Source: JAPYTU01 sp036166735 (GTDB taxonomy: Bacteria > Bacteroidota > Bacteroidia > Cytophagales > MED-G16). Taken from it: DNA of 29,533 bases. The stretch spans positions 1 to 29,533 of the forward strand of contig JAYZHG010000105.1 of assembly GCA_036166735.1 (NCBI GenBank), read 5' to 3'. How positions within the stretch are numbered: position 1 is the stretch's first letter; every line of letters starts with the position of its first letter. Positions 10,801 to 18,312 of the stretch are shown here, piece by piece. Under the pieces are notes generated by a model. It was not told the origin of the DNA and searched no databases. It saw only the letters and a list, made by a program, of their open reading frames with translations. The position numbers were made by a program, and so were the translations under genes.

Positions 10801-11000
10801 TTTCCCTTTTTAATATCATCTATCATCTCAAGAATTCTGGATTTCATCTCTTCTGCTGCCTTATTTGTAAACGTAACTGCAAGTATTCTTTTGAAATAAA
10901 ATGTACTCTTAAGAGCTAGTCGTATATAGTTCTTTGATAACGCATATGTTTTCCCAGAACCTGCCGATGATTTATATACTAAAAAAGGCTTTATACTCAT
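7863..11000 (-). CDS. addA: AddA-like UvrD/Rep-family helicase with C-terminal nuclease domain
   Basis: Superfamily 1 helicase-nuclease of 1045 aa, acting with the AddB-like protein in end resection. Motifs appear in order: Walker A SSAGSGKT (K17), TFTNKAAEEMKSRI (motif Ia), DEFQDT at 389-394 (Walker B), GDIKQSIYRWRGS (motif III), TIHKSKGLEF (motif V) and LLYVALTR (motif VI). A RecB-family nuclease domain at the C-terminus has D985 in RLDRVVE and D999/K1001 in LDYKTG, followed by EQVINY. I chose the ATG at 11000, giving MSIKPFLVYKSSAGSGKT, because the helicase motif starts there in relatives. An in-frame ATG at 11141 would add 47 unconserved hydrophobic residues and overlap the preceding gene. 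The 88-base gap upstream shows no clear promoter. Confidence 0.88.
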   Translation of the reverse strand: MSIKPFLVYKSSAGSGKTYALSKNYIRLALKSTFYFKRILAVTFTNKAAEEMKSRILEMIDDIKKGKDKQLIIEFSQYYNVNHDEIIERARKLQTSLIHNYSYFSISTIDTFFYGIIQSFTRDLKFRGVFNIEMDHELVINEVVARFLSDLEKGSPISRWLTEFSRERLSQKKDFLVVQEIKNIAKNLFSEEYKALAPKLKNANYVKDVKGLKAHIYQTRKEFKLEVVLKAKKIYDSILLNNFSVEDFSYKSSGVAGFIFKSSNGVIVEPGIRIMNCLDSSENWISKSFDRKHELEKFVEKELMVPFKELISIYKNGIVSYNTASELNNYLYAFGILGELYKKVIDYRDENEVILISDLSELLKEIISNDNVPFIFEKVGNRFSNFLIDEFQDTSLFQWENFKPLIHDSLSSGDENLIVGDIKQSIYRWRGSQSTIMQKRIHDDMDSKLISVNYLKNNWRSAEVIVNFNNIFFSEISKIFSEKKICSELKKIYNDELIQEVIQEKKNKGFVQVKFNLSTKTFHEAGVCFTLDTIRHLQDLGSSPGDIGIIVRNNKEAKIIAEALLLESLNKNSKYNYNHVSADALDIKSASIVRFFISIFRYFINSKDRLALSEIVYFYCNKVKKSENISHFVFTNDDKLKKLPKEFYRDINTISRLPIYEMVEYIIRIFKLNGLPDQIPYLQSFQDLVLEFKRNNDGDLISFLKWWEENNNKTLEISEQIDAISLITIHKSKGLEFENVIIPFCDWKLDHDTKGSKNKILWVDLKKLDSNFEFPFPLKYKSKHPNTIYLEEFYREKIRAYNDNINLLYVALTRPRSALFIHSRKKGSLISNVSDVLYKHLENKLLEKKDFMLYESGNLIKKEHNSIHKKSYVMESYISSPWNGRVRIKKTLDEFITSEKQKDLIERGKKIHNILYHIKSFNDLEEGLNISVNKNIILSSERKDFKCVLKKILKNKDIKPFFNPDKKSNNEIEVLDKNGEVFRLDRVVEIEKNHLVVLDYKTGKEEGYHREQVINYKNLLKSLHYKNVSGYLIYLDSNKLISVND

Positions 11001-11088
11001 ATTTTTTATGATAAAAGATGATCTACAAAATACAAATAAATGGTAAGAAAAAAATAAGAAAACAAATATTATAATTGAAAAATAGAGA
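11001..11088 (-). other. 88-base intergenic gap between the hydrolase gene and addA
   Basis: An AT-only-looking spacer. The reverse strand holds TAATATTTG, a TAnnTTTG-like motif with one extra base of spacing, but no exact -7 match and no GC stem followed by T's. addA may therefore be read through from the nqr-led gene train or from a promoter that I cannot define. Confidence 0.3.
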
Positions 11089-11859
11089 TTATTTTGATTT
11101 AGAAAACATCCATTTAAAATAATCTTCCTCCTTAAATACATAATCCCAAGAATTATGATTTACATCTTTATACTCAGTATATCTATGTTTGTTATTTTTA
11201 GATACAAGTAACTTAAAGGCATTTTGAGAATATTCTACAGGGACTACGCTATCTGCATCTCCATGAAAAATCCAAAATGGGACATCTAAAGCATTTTTAA
11301 GGAGTTCTAAATCAGCTCCTCCACATATTGGAGCTGCAGCTGCAAAAAGATCTGGTCTATAAGATACAAGGTCAAACGTTCCATACCCTCCCATAGAAAG
11401 ACCTGAAATATAAATTCTATCTGAATCAATATTATTATTTTTAATTAAACTCTCAATTAATTTAATTACAAGAGATCCGTAATGTGAAATATCTTTCATT
11501 TTATGATGATGACCTAAAACCCAGGGATCAACTTTATGAGAAGACCATCTATTATTTTTTGGACACTGAGGTAAAATGACATAGCTATTAAACTCTTTTT
11601 TTTCTGTCTCTTTTAAAAAAAAGTTTCCTCCGTGAATGAGCTGCATTTCATTATCATTACCCCTCTCTCCACTTCCATGTAAAAATATAACTAAAGGAAC
11701 ATTATCAGTAGTTTCATAATAAGGTTTTAAAAGTCTGTAATTAATAGATTTATTATCTGCAGAAAATTGCAATTTTAAAAAATCTGTTTTATCTCTTTTT
11801 TGACTAATCGTATCAAAAGAATAAAATATAATTAATATGAAGAAAATATTTTTTTTCAT
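11089..11859 (-). CDS. Exported alpha/beta hydrolase (PHB-depolymerase/prolyl-oligopeptidase-like esterase)
   Basis: A 256-aa serine hydrolase with an N-terminal signal peptide (MKKNIFFILIIFYSFDTISQ), so it probably acts in the periplasm or outside. The oxyanion-hole segment is LHGSGERG. The nucleophile elbow GLSMGGYG places the catalytic Ser at S155. The acid is likely D203 in HGDADSVVP and the base H235 in VNHNSWDY, completing the triad. The layout matches the small predicted peptidase/esterase family annotated as phospholipase/carboxylesterase or prolyl oligopeptidase-like; the substrate cannot be read from sequence. The ATG overlaps the stop of the 78-aa gene upstream as ATGA (4 bases), so the two are translationally coupled. 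Confidence 0.85.
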   Translation of the reverse strand: MKKNIFFILIIFYSFDTISQKRDKTDFLKLQFSADNKSINYRLLKPYYETTDNVPLVIFLHGSGERGNDNEMQLIHGGNFFLKETEKKEFNSYVILPQCPKNNRWSSHKVDPWVLGHHHKMKDISHYGSLVIKLIESLIKNNNIDSDRIYISGLSMGGYGTFDLVSYRPDLFAAAAPICGGADLELLKNALDVPFWIFHGDADSVVPVEYSQNAFKLLVSKNNKHRYTEYKDVNHNSWDYVFKEEDYFKWMFSKSK

Positions 11860-12092
11860 AGTTTATAAAATTTTTTAAATTCTTTACTCATTTCATCAAA
11901 CCTATCCTTAACTGATCTTATTAATTCATCATTAAGAGATTCTTCTAATTTATCTACATCACCAATTTCAAACTTATCAAGCTTAAAAGTTTGCTCCATT
12001 CCAGAATATTCAAACTTAACAACATACTTTAATCCAAAATCAAAAATGGTGACATTTATATCACCTCTAAAAAGATTTTTAATTAATCTCAT
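11856..12092 (-). CDS. Small conserved-looking protein of unknown function (78 aa)
   Basis: A 78-aa soluble protein with no signal peptide or membrane segment. The first half alternates short hydrophobic stretches (VTIFDFGLKYVVKFEY), suggesting beta strands. The second half is charged and helical (LEESLNDELIRSVKDRFDEM). I do not recognise a family motif with confidence. It overlaps the DUF6090 gene upstream by 14 bases and the hydrolase gene downstream by 4 (ATGA), which supports it as a genuine translated gene in the operon rather than a chance frame. Confidence 0.7.
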   Translation of the reverse strand: MRLIKNLFRGDINVTIFDFGLKYVVKFEYSGMEQTFKLDKFEIGDVDKLEESLNDELIRSVKDRFDEMSKEFKKFYKL

Positions 12093-12780
12093 TAAAACAT
12101 AAAACTTTTAAATCATTAAATGATTTTTTTAAATAATTTAATTCTGCGAGATATGCAATAATACTTTTTTTTGATTCTATAATATCAGCAAAAAAAGCAT
12201 CGCTCTTATAATACTTCCTATTAAAACGATAATTGATTATTTTTATTTTTTTCTCATCATTAGGATTAGTTGACCAATTATGCTCTAAAAAAAAATTTTC
12301 TGATAAACTATAATTAAACTTTATAAAAAAATTATCATATTCTTTCGTATGGACATCGTGCCTTCTTAATTCTTCATTATATAATTTAAATAACTTATTT
12401 TTTAATTCTTCAGACTCTATCCTCTTAATTAAGTCAGAGCTTATAAGTTGATTAAATATCCCTTCCTGTGGAAAAAATGATTTTAATGCTCTTCCAACTG
12501 ATGAAATATGATAAATTATACTATCATCAGAAATTTGATAATTATTTCTAAGATTATCATATATGATATTTGTGCTGTTATAAGACATTTCTTGAAGTTG
12601 AATAAATGCATCTATCTGAATAATATCTTCATCTAAGACAGTAATTAGCTGACTAATAGAATTATTTTTTCTTTCTTTCTCTATCCTGTTTTGTCTAGAC
12701 TGTTCAAAATACAATGAAATTAATATCCCCAAAAAGATAACAAGAAATTCAAATGAATACTTAATTATATACTTTTTCAT
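12079..12780 (-). CDS. DUF6090-like membrane-anchored protein
   Basis: A 233-aa protein with one N-terminal membrane segment at about residues 8-25 (YSFEFLVIFLGILISLYFEQ), followed by a charged, mostly helical domain. The pattern of a short basic N-terminus, one helix ending in a LYFEQ-like turn, and then a stretch on the theme 'R...E+....L...L..D' is what I associate with the Bacteroidota DUF6090 family. No function is known for that family. No catalytic motif is visible. It sits 3 bases after the rhodanese gene and overlaps the next gene by 14 bases, so it is part of the same transcript. Confidence 0.65.
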   Translation of the reverse strand: MKKYIIKYSFEFLVIFLGILISLYFEQSRQNRIEKERKNNSISQLITVLDEDIIQIDAFIQLQEMSYNSTNIIYDNLRNNYQISDDSIIYHISSVGRALKSFFPQEGIFNQLISSDLIKRIESEELKNKLFKLYNEELRRHDVHTKEYDNFFIKFNYSLSENFFLEHNWSTNPNDEKKIKIINYRFNRKYYKSDAFFADIIESKKSIIAYLAELNYLKKSFNDLKVLCFNEIN

Positions 12781-12783
12781 ATA

Positions 12784-13101
12784 CTAATAAGCAACTAAAG
12801 AAGAATCAACATCATCTCTCCACCTCATAATTCCACCATCTAAATTATAAACGTTATCAAAAGAAAAAGATTCTTCCAAAAATTTCACAATATTTAGACT
12901 TCTCGATCCAGTTCTACAATAAATTATAACCTTATTATTTCTACTTATCTGATTAATATTATCAGGTATAGAATACATGTTAATTTTTTCACCTCCTATA
13001 CAACATACATTATACTCATAATCGTCCCTTATATCTATTAGTTGAAATTCATTTCCTGAATCCATCATAGCCTTTAATTCTTTTGGAGAAATACTTTTCA
13101 T
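12784..13101 (-). CDS. Single-domain rhodanese-like protein
   Basis: A 105-aa stand-alone rhodanese domain, cytoplasmic (no signal peptide), of the GlpE/PspE size class. The N-terminal motif LIDIRDDYEYNV matches the usual 'liDvRep.Ey...hI'. The active-site loop is CRTGSRS with the sulfur-carrying cysteine at C62, and the C-terminal LDGGIMRW matches the family's 'l.GG...W'. It is likely to transfer sulfane sulfur, but the acceptor is unknown. An odd feature is CCIGGEKINM, where relatives usually have HIxGAxNIP. The gene is 5 bases downstream of the DUF502 gene and 3 upstream of the DUF6090 gene, within the nqr-led train. Confidence 0.88.
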   Translation of the reverse strand: MKSISPKELKAMMDSGNEFQLIDIRDDYEYNVCCIGGEKINMYSIPDNINQISRNNKVIIYCRTGSRSLNIVKFLEESFSFDNVYNLDGGIMRWRDDVDSSLVAY

Positions 13102-13106
13102 GATAC

Positions 13107-13655
13107 CTAGGTTTTTACACTTCCAGAAATTCCACCAGAAACAATATACTTCATTACTTCTGAAGATTTGTTATTGATAGGTTTTATATTTTTTTTGTCT
13201 ACTAAATAAACATTTCCACTAATATTATAAGAATGAGGTAAATACACACTAACATAACCAGGCATACCAATTTCATCTAGATCCTTACTCGTAATAAAAC
13301 CTGGTTTATAAATACCACCATCCATTTTAACAAGTACTGGCTTATTAAATTTTCTTTCATCTCCCATAAAAGAAGTCATCAAATCTTTAATAGAAGAATA
13401 TATCAGATTGAGTAATGGTATATTAGCTATTAATCCTTCAAACCAGTTAACAATACCAGTATTATATCTACTAGCAACTGAACCAAATAATGTTATAAAC
13501 ATAATGACAGCCACAAAACTTAATCCAGTATAATTTTTTAGGAATGGAATAAGATTATCAAGAAAGTCATATAAGTACCAAACAACATAGATAGCACCTG
13601 CCATAGGAACCAGCAAAAGTAAGCCTCTAAGAAAGTGATTAAATAAATTTCTCAT
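13107..13655 (-). CDS. DUF502 family membrane protein
   Basis: A 182-aa integral membrane protein with two hydrophobic segments near residues 8-30 and 45-65 (FVAVIMFITLFGSVAS), followed by a soluble domain. The opening (FLRGLLLLVPMAGAIYVVW), the NIPLLNLIYSSIKDL segment and the VSVYLPHSYNISGNVYLV stretch are typical of DUF502 proteins, whose biochemical role is not established. The gene starts 25 bases after nqrE, in the position where nqrF would be expected in a standard nqr operon, but it shows no flavin, NADH or ferredoxin motif and is not NqrF. Confidence 0.85.
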   Translation of the reverse strand: MRNLFNHFLRGLLLLVPMAGAIYVVWYLYDFLDNLIPFLKNYTGLSFVAVIMFITLFGSVASRYNTGIVNWFEGLIANIPLLNLIYSSIKDLMTSFMGDERKFNKPVLVKMDGGIYKPGFITSKDLDEIGMPGYVSVYLPHSYNISGNVYLVDKKNIKPINNKSSEVMKYIVSGGISGSVKT

Positions 13656-13680
13656 AAAAATTTAATTCAATATAAGAAAA

Positions 13681-14295
13681 TTATAATGTCATTCCAATAA
13701 ATGTTTTAAAGGCTAGTCCCATAAGACCAGTTAAAAGCATAGTGATTCCTAAACCTTTGAGCCCAGAAGGAACGTTTGAATATTTTAATTTTTCTCTAAT
13801 TGCCGCTAGTGCAATGATAGCAAGATAAAAACCTAAACCACTACCAAATCCAAATGCTGTTGCTTCAGATAGATTAAAATCTCTTTGTACCATGAAAAGT
13901 GAACCACCAAGTATCGAACAGTTTACCGCTATAAGTGGAAGAAATATACCAAGAGATCCATAAAGAGTAGGAGAAAATTTCTCTATTACCATCTCTACAA
14001 GCTGGACAAAAGAAGCTATAACAGCGATAAACATCAAAAGCTGTAAAAATGTAAGGTCAATACTTTTAAATTGAGGACTAATCCAAACCAATGAACCTTC
14101 ATCTAATATATTTTTCTGAATTAACCAGTTAAGTGGTGCAGTACACGTCAGAACAAAAATTACTGCTAGACCAAGACCATTTGCAGTACTTACTTTTTTA
14201 GATACAGCAAGAAAAGAACACATTCCTAAAAAATATGCAAAAATCATGTTATCCATGAAAGCACTTTTAATAACTAGGTTAAATAAATCAGTCAT
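13681..14295 (-). CDS. nqrE: Na+-translocating NADH:quinone oxidoreductase subunit E
   Basis: A 204-aa polytopic inner-membrane subunit of Na+-NQR with about six hydrophobic helices. C26 in FLGMCSFLAVS and C126 in LIAVNCSILGG are the two conserved half-channel cysteines that, with the pair in NqrD, hold the membrane-embedded iron centre. Sequence GFGSGLGFYLAIIALAAIREK is typical of NqrE. The length is close to that of Vibrio NqrE. It starts 3 bases after nqrD. The next gene downstream is DUF502 rather than nqrF. Confidence 0.95.
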   Translation of the reverse strand: MTDLFNLVIKSAFMDNMIFAYFLGMCSFLAVSKKVSTANGLGLAVIFVLTCTAPLNWLIQKNILDEGSLVWISPQFKSIDLTFLQLLMFIAVIASFVQLVEMVIEKFSPTLYGSLGIFLPLIAVNCSILGGSLFMVQRDFNLSEATAFGFGSGLGFYLAIIALAAIREKLKYSNVPSGLKGLGITMLLTGLMGLAFKTFIGMTL

Positions 14296-14298
14296 AAT

Positions 14299-14970
14299 TT
14301 AATTTTCAATATATCCATTTCTTGAACGTTGAATCCATATCAAAATTCCCAATATTATAAATGCACCAATAGAATCTACAAATAATGCATTAGTTGGAAA
14401 AGAGCTCAAGCCTATAAATTCAAATACTTTAAATCCCAATACAGATCCAGAACCAAGCAGTTCTCTAAAAAAAGCCACAGTCAAAATTATCCAGGCATAA
14501 CCCACACTATTACCAAATGCGTCTAAAACACTGTCATATGGTTTATTTCCCATTGCATAAGCTTCAAGTCTTCCAAGAATAATACAGTTAGTAATTATTA
14601 ATCCCACAAACGCACCAAGAACCTTAAACATTTCATAATTGAATGCTTTTAAAAATTCTGAAACTAATGTCACTAAACTAGCTATAATAGCAAGTTGAAC
14701 TATTATTCTAACTCTTGTAGGAATATAATTTCTTATAATCGAAGTTATTAAACTTGAAAAAATCATAACAAAAACTACACTTATTGCCATAATAATAGTA
14801 GGTTCCAGTTTTATGGTTACCGCTAAAGCTGAACATATACCTAGAACTTGTATGCTTATAGGATTATTATCGTCGAGTGGATCTATAAGAATTTTTTTCC
14901 TTCTTTTAGATAAAAATCCTTCACTAGGTTTAATCTTGATAATTTCTTTTTCTTTTACTTCACTACTCAT
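14299..14970 (-). CDS. nqrD: Na+-translocating NADH:quinone oxidoreductase subunit D
   Basis: A 223-aa inner-membrane subunit homologous to NqrE in inverted topology. C46 in LGICSALAVT and C129 in IITNCIILGR are the expected iron-centre ligands, and GRLEAYAMGNKP is a recognisable NqrD loop. About 25 charged N-terminal residues (KEKEIIKIKPSEG) precede the usual start region (KRRKKILIDPL), making it slightly longer than proteobacterial NqrD. The start overlaps the 3' end of nqrC by 8 bases, and nqrE follows after 3. Confidence 0.95.
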   Translation of the reverse strand: MSSEVKEKEIIKIKPSEGFLSKRRKKILIDPLDDNNPISIQVLGICSALAVTIKLEPTIIMAISVVFVMIFSSLITSIIRNYIPTRVRIIVQLAIIASLVTLVSEFLKAFNYEMFKVLGAFVGLIITNCIILGRLEAYAMGNKPYDSVLDAFGNSVGYAWIILTVAFFRELLGSGSVLGFKVFEFIGLSSFPTNALFVDSIGAFIILGILIWIQRSRNGYIEN

Positions 14971-15700
14971 AAGATACTTTTAATGTATTTTCTAATTTCT
15001 TTTCTTCTATAAATGCTCTATAACAATCAAAATAATGAGTAAGCATATTATTTAATCCTTTAGCTGTAATAGTAGCGCCGGACATACCATCAACCTCATG
15101 CTTTGAAAGATTATCATTATTTTCTCTTCTAAGCATAAAAATTGATACCAACTTACCATCATCATCATAAATTTCTTTTCCTTTATACCTATCTTGAATT
15201 TCACTTGATGAAATTCTAGCTCCCAGACCTGGTGTCTCCGTTTTATGATCAAATGATACTCCAATTACTCTATTTAAATTATTATCTAGAGCTACAAATC
15301 CAGAAATCCAATCCCATAATCCATTTCCAAACATAGGAAAAATATATGCATCTACCGATTCGCCTGTATTACTATACATAAATACAGGATATTGTCTGTC
15401 CTCAGGGTTAACTTTAAAATTTTTTTGAACATTTACTTCTTCAGCTACAAAAGAATCTTTTATTTCTCCTTTAATATTTATAACTACAGATTTCATTTTT
15501 TTATTATATGTAGAGAGAATTTCTTCAGGTGAGAGAGAAGATATTTCCATTACGGCACCAAGAATTTTTTTCTTAGTATCAATTTCAACTTGTATATCCT
15601 GGATAGGCTCGAGCTTCATCCTAGTAATAGAGAGTATGAAACCAAAAAAAATGGTCATTAATGCAGTAAAAATTATAATGTATGTATTAGACTGTTGCAC
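14963..15700 (-). CDS. nqrC: Na+-translocating NADH:quinone oxidoreductase subunit C (FMN-carrying)
   Basis: A 245-aa subunit with one N-terminal membrane helix (YIIIFTALMTIFFGFILSI) and a periplasmic FMN-binding domain. The sequence DGMSGAT matches the ApbE flavin-transferase recognition pattern Dxx(S/T)GAT, which predicts FMN covalently linked through T210. GWDWISGF- and TPGLGARI-like segments (GNGLWDWISGF, TETPGLGARISS) are typical of NqrC/RnfG. The start codon is GTG at 15700, inside the last codons of nqrB (14-base overlap). An in-frame stop lies just upstream, and the next ATG would cut into the membrane helix after the conserved SNTY. ApbE is not in the window. Confidence 0.95.
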   Translation of the reverse strand: MQQSNTYIIIFTALMTIFFGFILSITRMKLEPIQDIQVEIDTKKKILGAVMEISSLSPEEILSTYNKKMKSVVINIKGEIKDSFVAEEVNVQKNFKVNPEDRQYPVFMYSNTGESVDAYIFPMFGNGLWDWISGFVALDNNLNRVIGVSFDHKTETPGLGARISSSEIQDRYKGKEIYDDDGKLVSIFMLRRENNDNLSKHEVDGMSGATITAKGLNNMLTHYFDCYRAFIEEKKLENTLKVSYE

Positions 15701-16901
15701 GTTTTAATCTTCTTTTTTTATTTGCTTTAACGATATAAAAATCTATCAATGGAGCAAATACATTCATAAATAAAATAGCGAGCATAATTCCTTCTGGATA
15801 TGCAGGATTAAAAATACGAATAACAACTGTTAATAACCCTATCATAAACCCATAAATCCATTTTCCTGTTTCTGTCTGAGCTGCAGTCACAGGATCAGTT
15901 GCCATAAAAACTGCTCCAAAAGCTAAGCCCCCAAAAACAAAATGGTATTCTGGAGAAATGAGCATAAACTCATTTGAACCAATAAGATTAAACAAAAATC
16001 CCATACAATATGCACCTAAAAAAACACTGAGCATTATCCTCCAACTACCAACTCCTGTAAATATCAAAATGAATGCGCCAATCAGACACATAAGAGTTGA
16101 AGTCTCCCCAATAGATCCTGGAATAGCTCCTAAAAACATATTTTGAAAAGAATAAAACTCTGTTTGATTAATAGCCTCTGAATACTCATCTAATAAATAT
16201 GCCAACGAATTAGAATCAACATTATCAACTGTACTTGCTCCAAGATAAAGAGGAGTAGCTCCTGAATACCCACTAATTAATTCTTGATTATCATTTCCAT
16301 AATATGTCCAAACATCACCACTTATATCACTAGGAAATCCAAAATACAAAAATACCCTAGCTGTAAGTGCAACATTAAGTATATTCATTCCTGTCCCTCC
16401 AAACACTTCTTTTGCAACAGTTGTTGCAAATACAGTAGCAAGAGCAACCTGCCAAAGTGGTATTCCAGGAGGCATAATAAGTGGAATTAACATACCAGTA
16501 ACAAGAAAACCCTCATTAATTGGATGTCTTCTTATCGTTGAAAATATAACTTCCACTATTCCTCCAGCTGTATAAGAAACAAGGACTACAGGAAGAACAA
16601 CCTTAGAACCAAAAATAATTTTCTCTAAAAAAGATACGCTTGATCCATTTGCAAGAAAATGCTGATGTCCAACATTCCAAATACCAAAGAGAAGGCATGG
16701 AATCATGGCAATTACAACAGTCATCATAAGTCTCTTTAAATCAATCACATCCTTAACCTGAACACCTTTTTTAGATGTTACATGATCAGGAACAAAAAGA
16801 AAAGTTTCCAAAGCCTCAAATAAGTAATAACCTTTCTCAAATTTTCCACCTTTTTGAAATAATGGTTTCTGACTATCAAAAATTTTTCTTAGTAATTTCA
16901 T
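15687..16901 (-). CDS. nqrB: Na+-translocating NADH:quinone oxidoreductase subunit B (FMN-carrying)
   Basis: A 404-aa multi-pass inner-membrane subunit of the sodium pump, carrying riboflavin and a covalent FMN. YSGATPL places the flavinylated threonine at T216. The residue three before the motif's SGAT is S210 rather than the Asp of the common DxxSGAT consensus. Other NqrB hallmarks are RRHPINEGFLVTGMLIPLI, KEVFGGTGMNILNVALTARVF and FGAVFMATDPVTAAQT. It abuts nqrA with no spacer (nqrA ends at 16902) and overlaps nqrC by 14 bases. Confidence 0.95.
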   Translation of the reverse strand: MKLLRKIFDSQKPLFQKGGKFEKGYYLFEALETFLFVPDHVTSKKGVQVKDVIDLKRLMMTVVIAMIPCLLFGIWNVGHQHFLANGSSVSFLEKIIFGSKVVLPVVLVSYTAGGIVEVIFSTIRRHPINEGFLVTGMLIPLIMPPGIPLWQVALATVFATTVAKEVFGGTGMNILNVALTARVFLYFGFPSDISGDVWTYYGNDNQELISGYSGATPLYLGASTVDNVDSNSLAYLLDEYSEAINQTEFYSFQNMFLGAIPGSIGETSTLMCLIGAFILIFTGVGSWRIMLSVFLGAYCMGFLFNLIGSNEFMLISPEYHFVFGGLAFGAVFMATDPVTAAQTETGKWIYGFMIGLLTVVIRIFNPAYPEGIMLAILFMNVFAPLIDFYIVKANKKRRLKRATV

Positions 16902-18257
16902 TTAGCTATCTTTTAATAGATTTAATCCTTTTCTAAGTAGTTTCTGTAAATCATTTTTTGAGACATCAACAAATTCACAAATAGCAACATCTTCTTCTAC
17001 GAGCTCATATATTCCTAATTCCTCCATCTCATCATAATCTTCAGCAAGAATAGCCTTAAACAAATAAGTTGGTAGTATATCCATTGGAAGAACCTTACTA
17101 AAAACTCCAGTCTGAACAAAAGCTCTTAACTCACCATTCGTATTAGTATTAAGATTATACTTCTTCTTAGGATTTAAAAATGAAAATAATCCAAAAGCTC
17201 TTTGAAAACTAAGCTTATTTATAACTGGTAAAATCCAACCTAAAAATTCATGACTATTCCCTTCTGGAATAACAGTTACCATGCTATCATAGAAACCAAG
17301 GTATCCTCTACTACCTATTGAAGATCCTGTTAAAACATTTCCAGAAATAATTCTTTGGTTTCCATCCTTAATATTATTTTCAAGAATATTAATAATAGAA
17401 GTCCCTGATATACAAGAATAATATTGAGTATTTTTAACTTCAGATCCTACAAGACATATTTTTTTAGAAGCATCATAAATACCTTCTAAAAAGAATTTAC
17501 CAATTTCAATTAATCCCTGAGGACTCATTGACCAAACAACATCTTCTTTATTTACAGCATCAATATGATGAATTTGTACACCGACATTACCAGATGGGTG
17601 AGGACCAGAAAATACATTATTTTCATAGCCATCAATACTAAAATGTTCAATAGAATCTTTGTTATGATTTAAATGGATCTTTCCATCAGTTAACTTACTA
17701 ATTATTCTAAGACCCGATTTAATATATTCAAGGTCATCTTTATATAAAACTTCACTAGATGGTGCTAGTGGATGAGTATCAAAAAAAGATACATGAATAG
17801 CTTTTGGATTAGAATTTGGATCTGCTACTAGTCCAAATGGTCTCTGAATAATATGAGGCCATACACCAGAAAAAGTAAGGCTTTTAATTATATCTTCTTT
17901 TCTAAGTTGATCAACTTCCAAAGAAGAAAACTTTTTATTTTTTATGTATATATTTTTTTTATCAGGCAATATCCTAATCTCCTCGATTCTCCTTTTTAAT
18001 CCTCTAACAACTTCAATGATTTCACCACTTACAGGTGAACAGTACATAACTTGATCACTTAATTTATCAAAAAGAATTGGCGTTCCAGCCTTAACCTCAT
18101 CACCAACATTCTTAAGAAGTTTTGGTCTAGTAATACCAATAAAATCAGTGGGTTTAATAGCAAATGATGATGGAGGTTTAATGGTAGTAATTGTTTTAAT
18201 AGCTTCACCAATTAGATTTATATCAAAACCCTTACTTAAATTAATTTTAAAAGACAT
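16902..18257 (-). CDS. nqrA: Na+-translocating NADH:quinone oxidoreductase subunit A
   Basis: The peripheral cytoplasmic subunit NqrA, 451 aa, close to the usual length, implicated in quinone interaction in the Na+-NQR complex. The N-terminal barrel-sandwich portion includes DFIGITRPKLLKNVGDEVK and MYCSPVSGEIIEVVRG. The middle holds GPHPSGNVGVQIHHIDAVNK, a strong NqrA signature, and GLFSFLNPKKKYNLNTNTNG is also typical. It opens the nqr operon, 95 bases after the cmk stop, with a candidate promoter and a palindrome in that gap. The genes for B, C, D and E follow without spacing; F does not. Confidence 0.95.
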   Translation of the reverse strand: MSFKINLSKGFDINLIGEAIKTITTIKPPSSFAIKPTDFIGITRPKLLKNVGDEVKAGTPILFDKLSDQVMYCSPVSGEIIEVVRGLKRRIEEIRILPDKKNIYIKNKKFSSLEVDQLRKEDIIKSLTFSGVWPHIIQRPFGLVADPNSNPKAIHVSFFDTHPLAPSSEVLYKDDLEYIKSGLRIISKLTDGKIHLNHNKDSIEHFSIDGYENNVFSGPHPSGNVGVQIHHIDAVNKEDVVWSMSPQGLIEIGKFFLEGIYDASKKICLVGSEVKNTQYYSCISGTSIINILENNIKDGNQRIISGNVLTGSSIGSRGYLGFYDSMVTVIPEGNSHEFLGWILPVINKLSFQRAFGLFSFLNPKKKYNLNTNTNGELRAFVQTGVFSKVLPMDILPTYLFKAILAEDYDEMEELGIYELVEEDVAICEFVDVSKNDLQKLLRKGLNLLKDS

Positions 18258-18289
18258 TTATTTATTGTAAAATCAATTACATTTTGCGA

Positions 18290-18297
18290 CAAAAATA
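18290..18297 (-). promoter_or_regulatory. Candidate -7 promoter element (TATTTTTG) of the nqrABCDE operon
   Basis: Read on the reverse strand, TATTTTTG is an exact TAnnTTTG match placed 32 bases before the nqrA ATG, which would give a leader of about 25 bases. It is the only exact match in the 95-base gap. The -33 position falls on the palindrome at 18313-18327, where no TTTG is seen. Confidence 0.4.
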
Positions 18298-18312
18298 ACA
18301 AAAAATAAATCT

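Noticed and set aside
11001..11141. Upstream ATG at 11141 giving AddA a 47-residue hydrophobic N-terminal extension
   Set aside because: It would overlap the hydrolase gene by 53 bases, and the helicase family starts just before SSAGSGKT; the ATG at 11000 fits both.
13107..13655. DUF502 gene as a replacement for nqrF
   Set aside because: It has no ferredoxin cysteines, FAD or NADH motifs; it only occupies nqrF's usual position.
15052..15264. Reverse-strand 70-aa frame within nqrC
   Set aside because: It lies in another frame of the same strand fully inside a well-conserved nqrC and shows no domain or start context.
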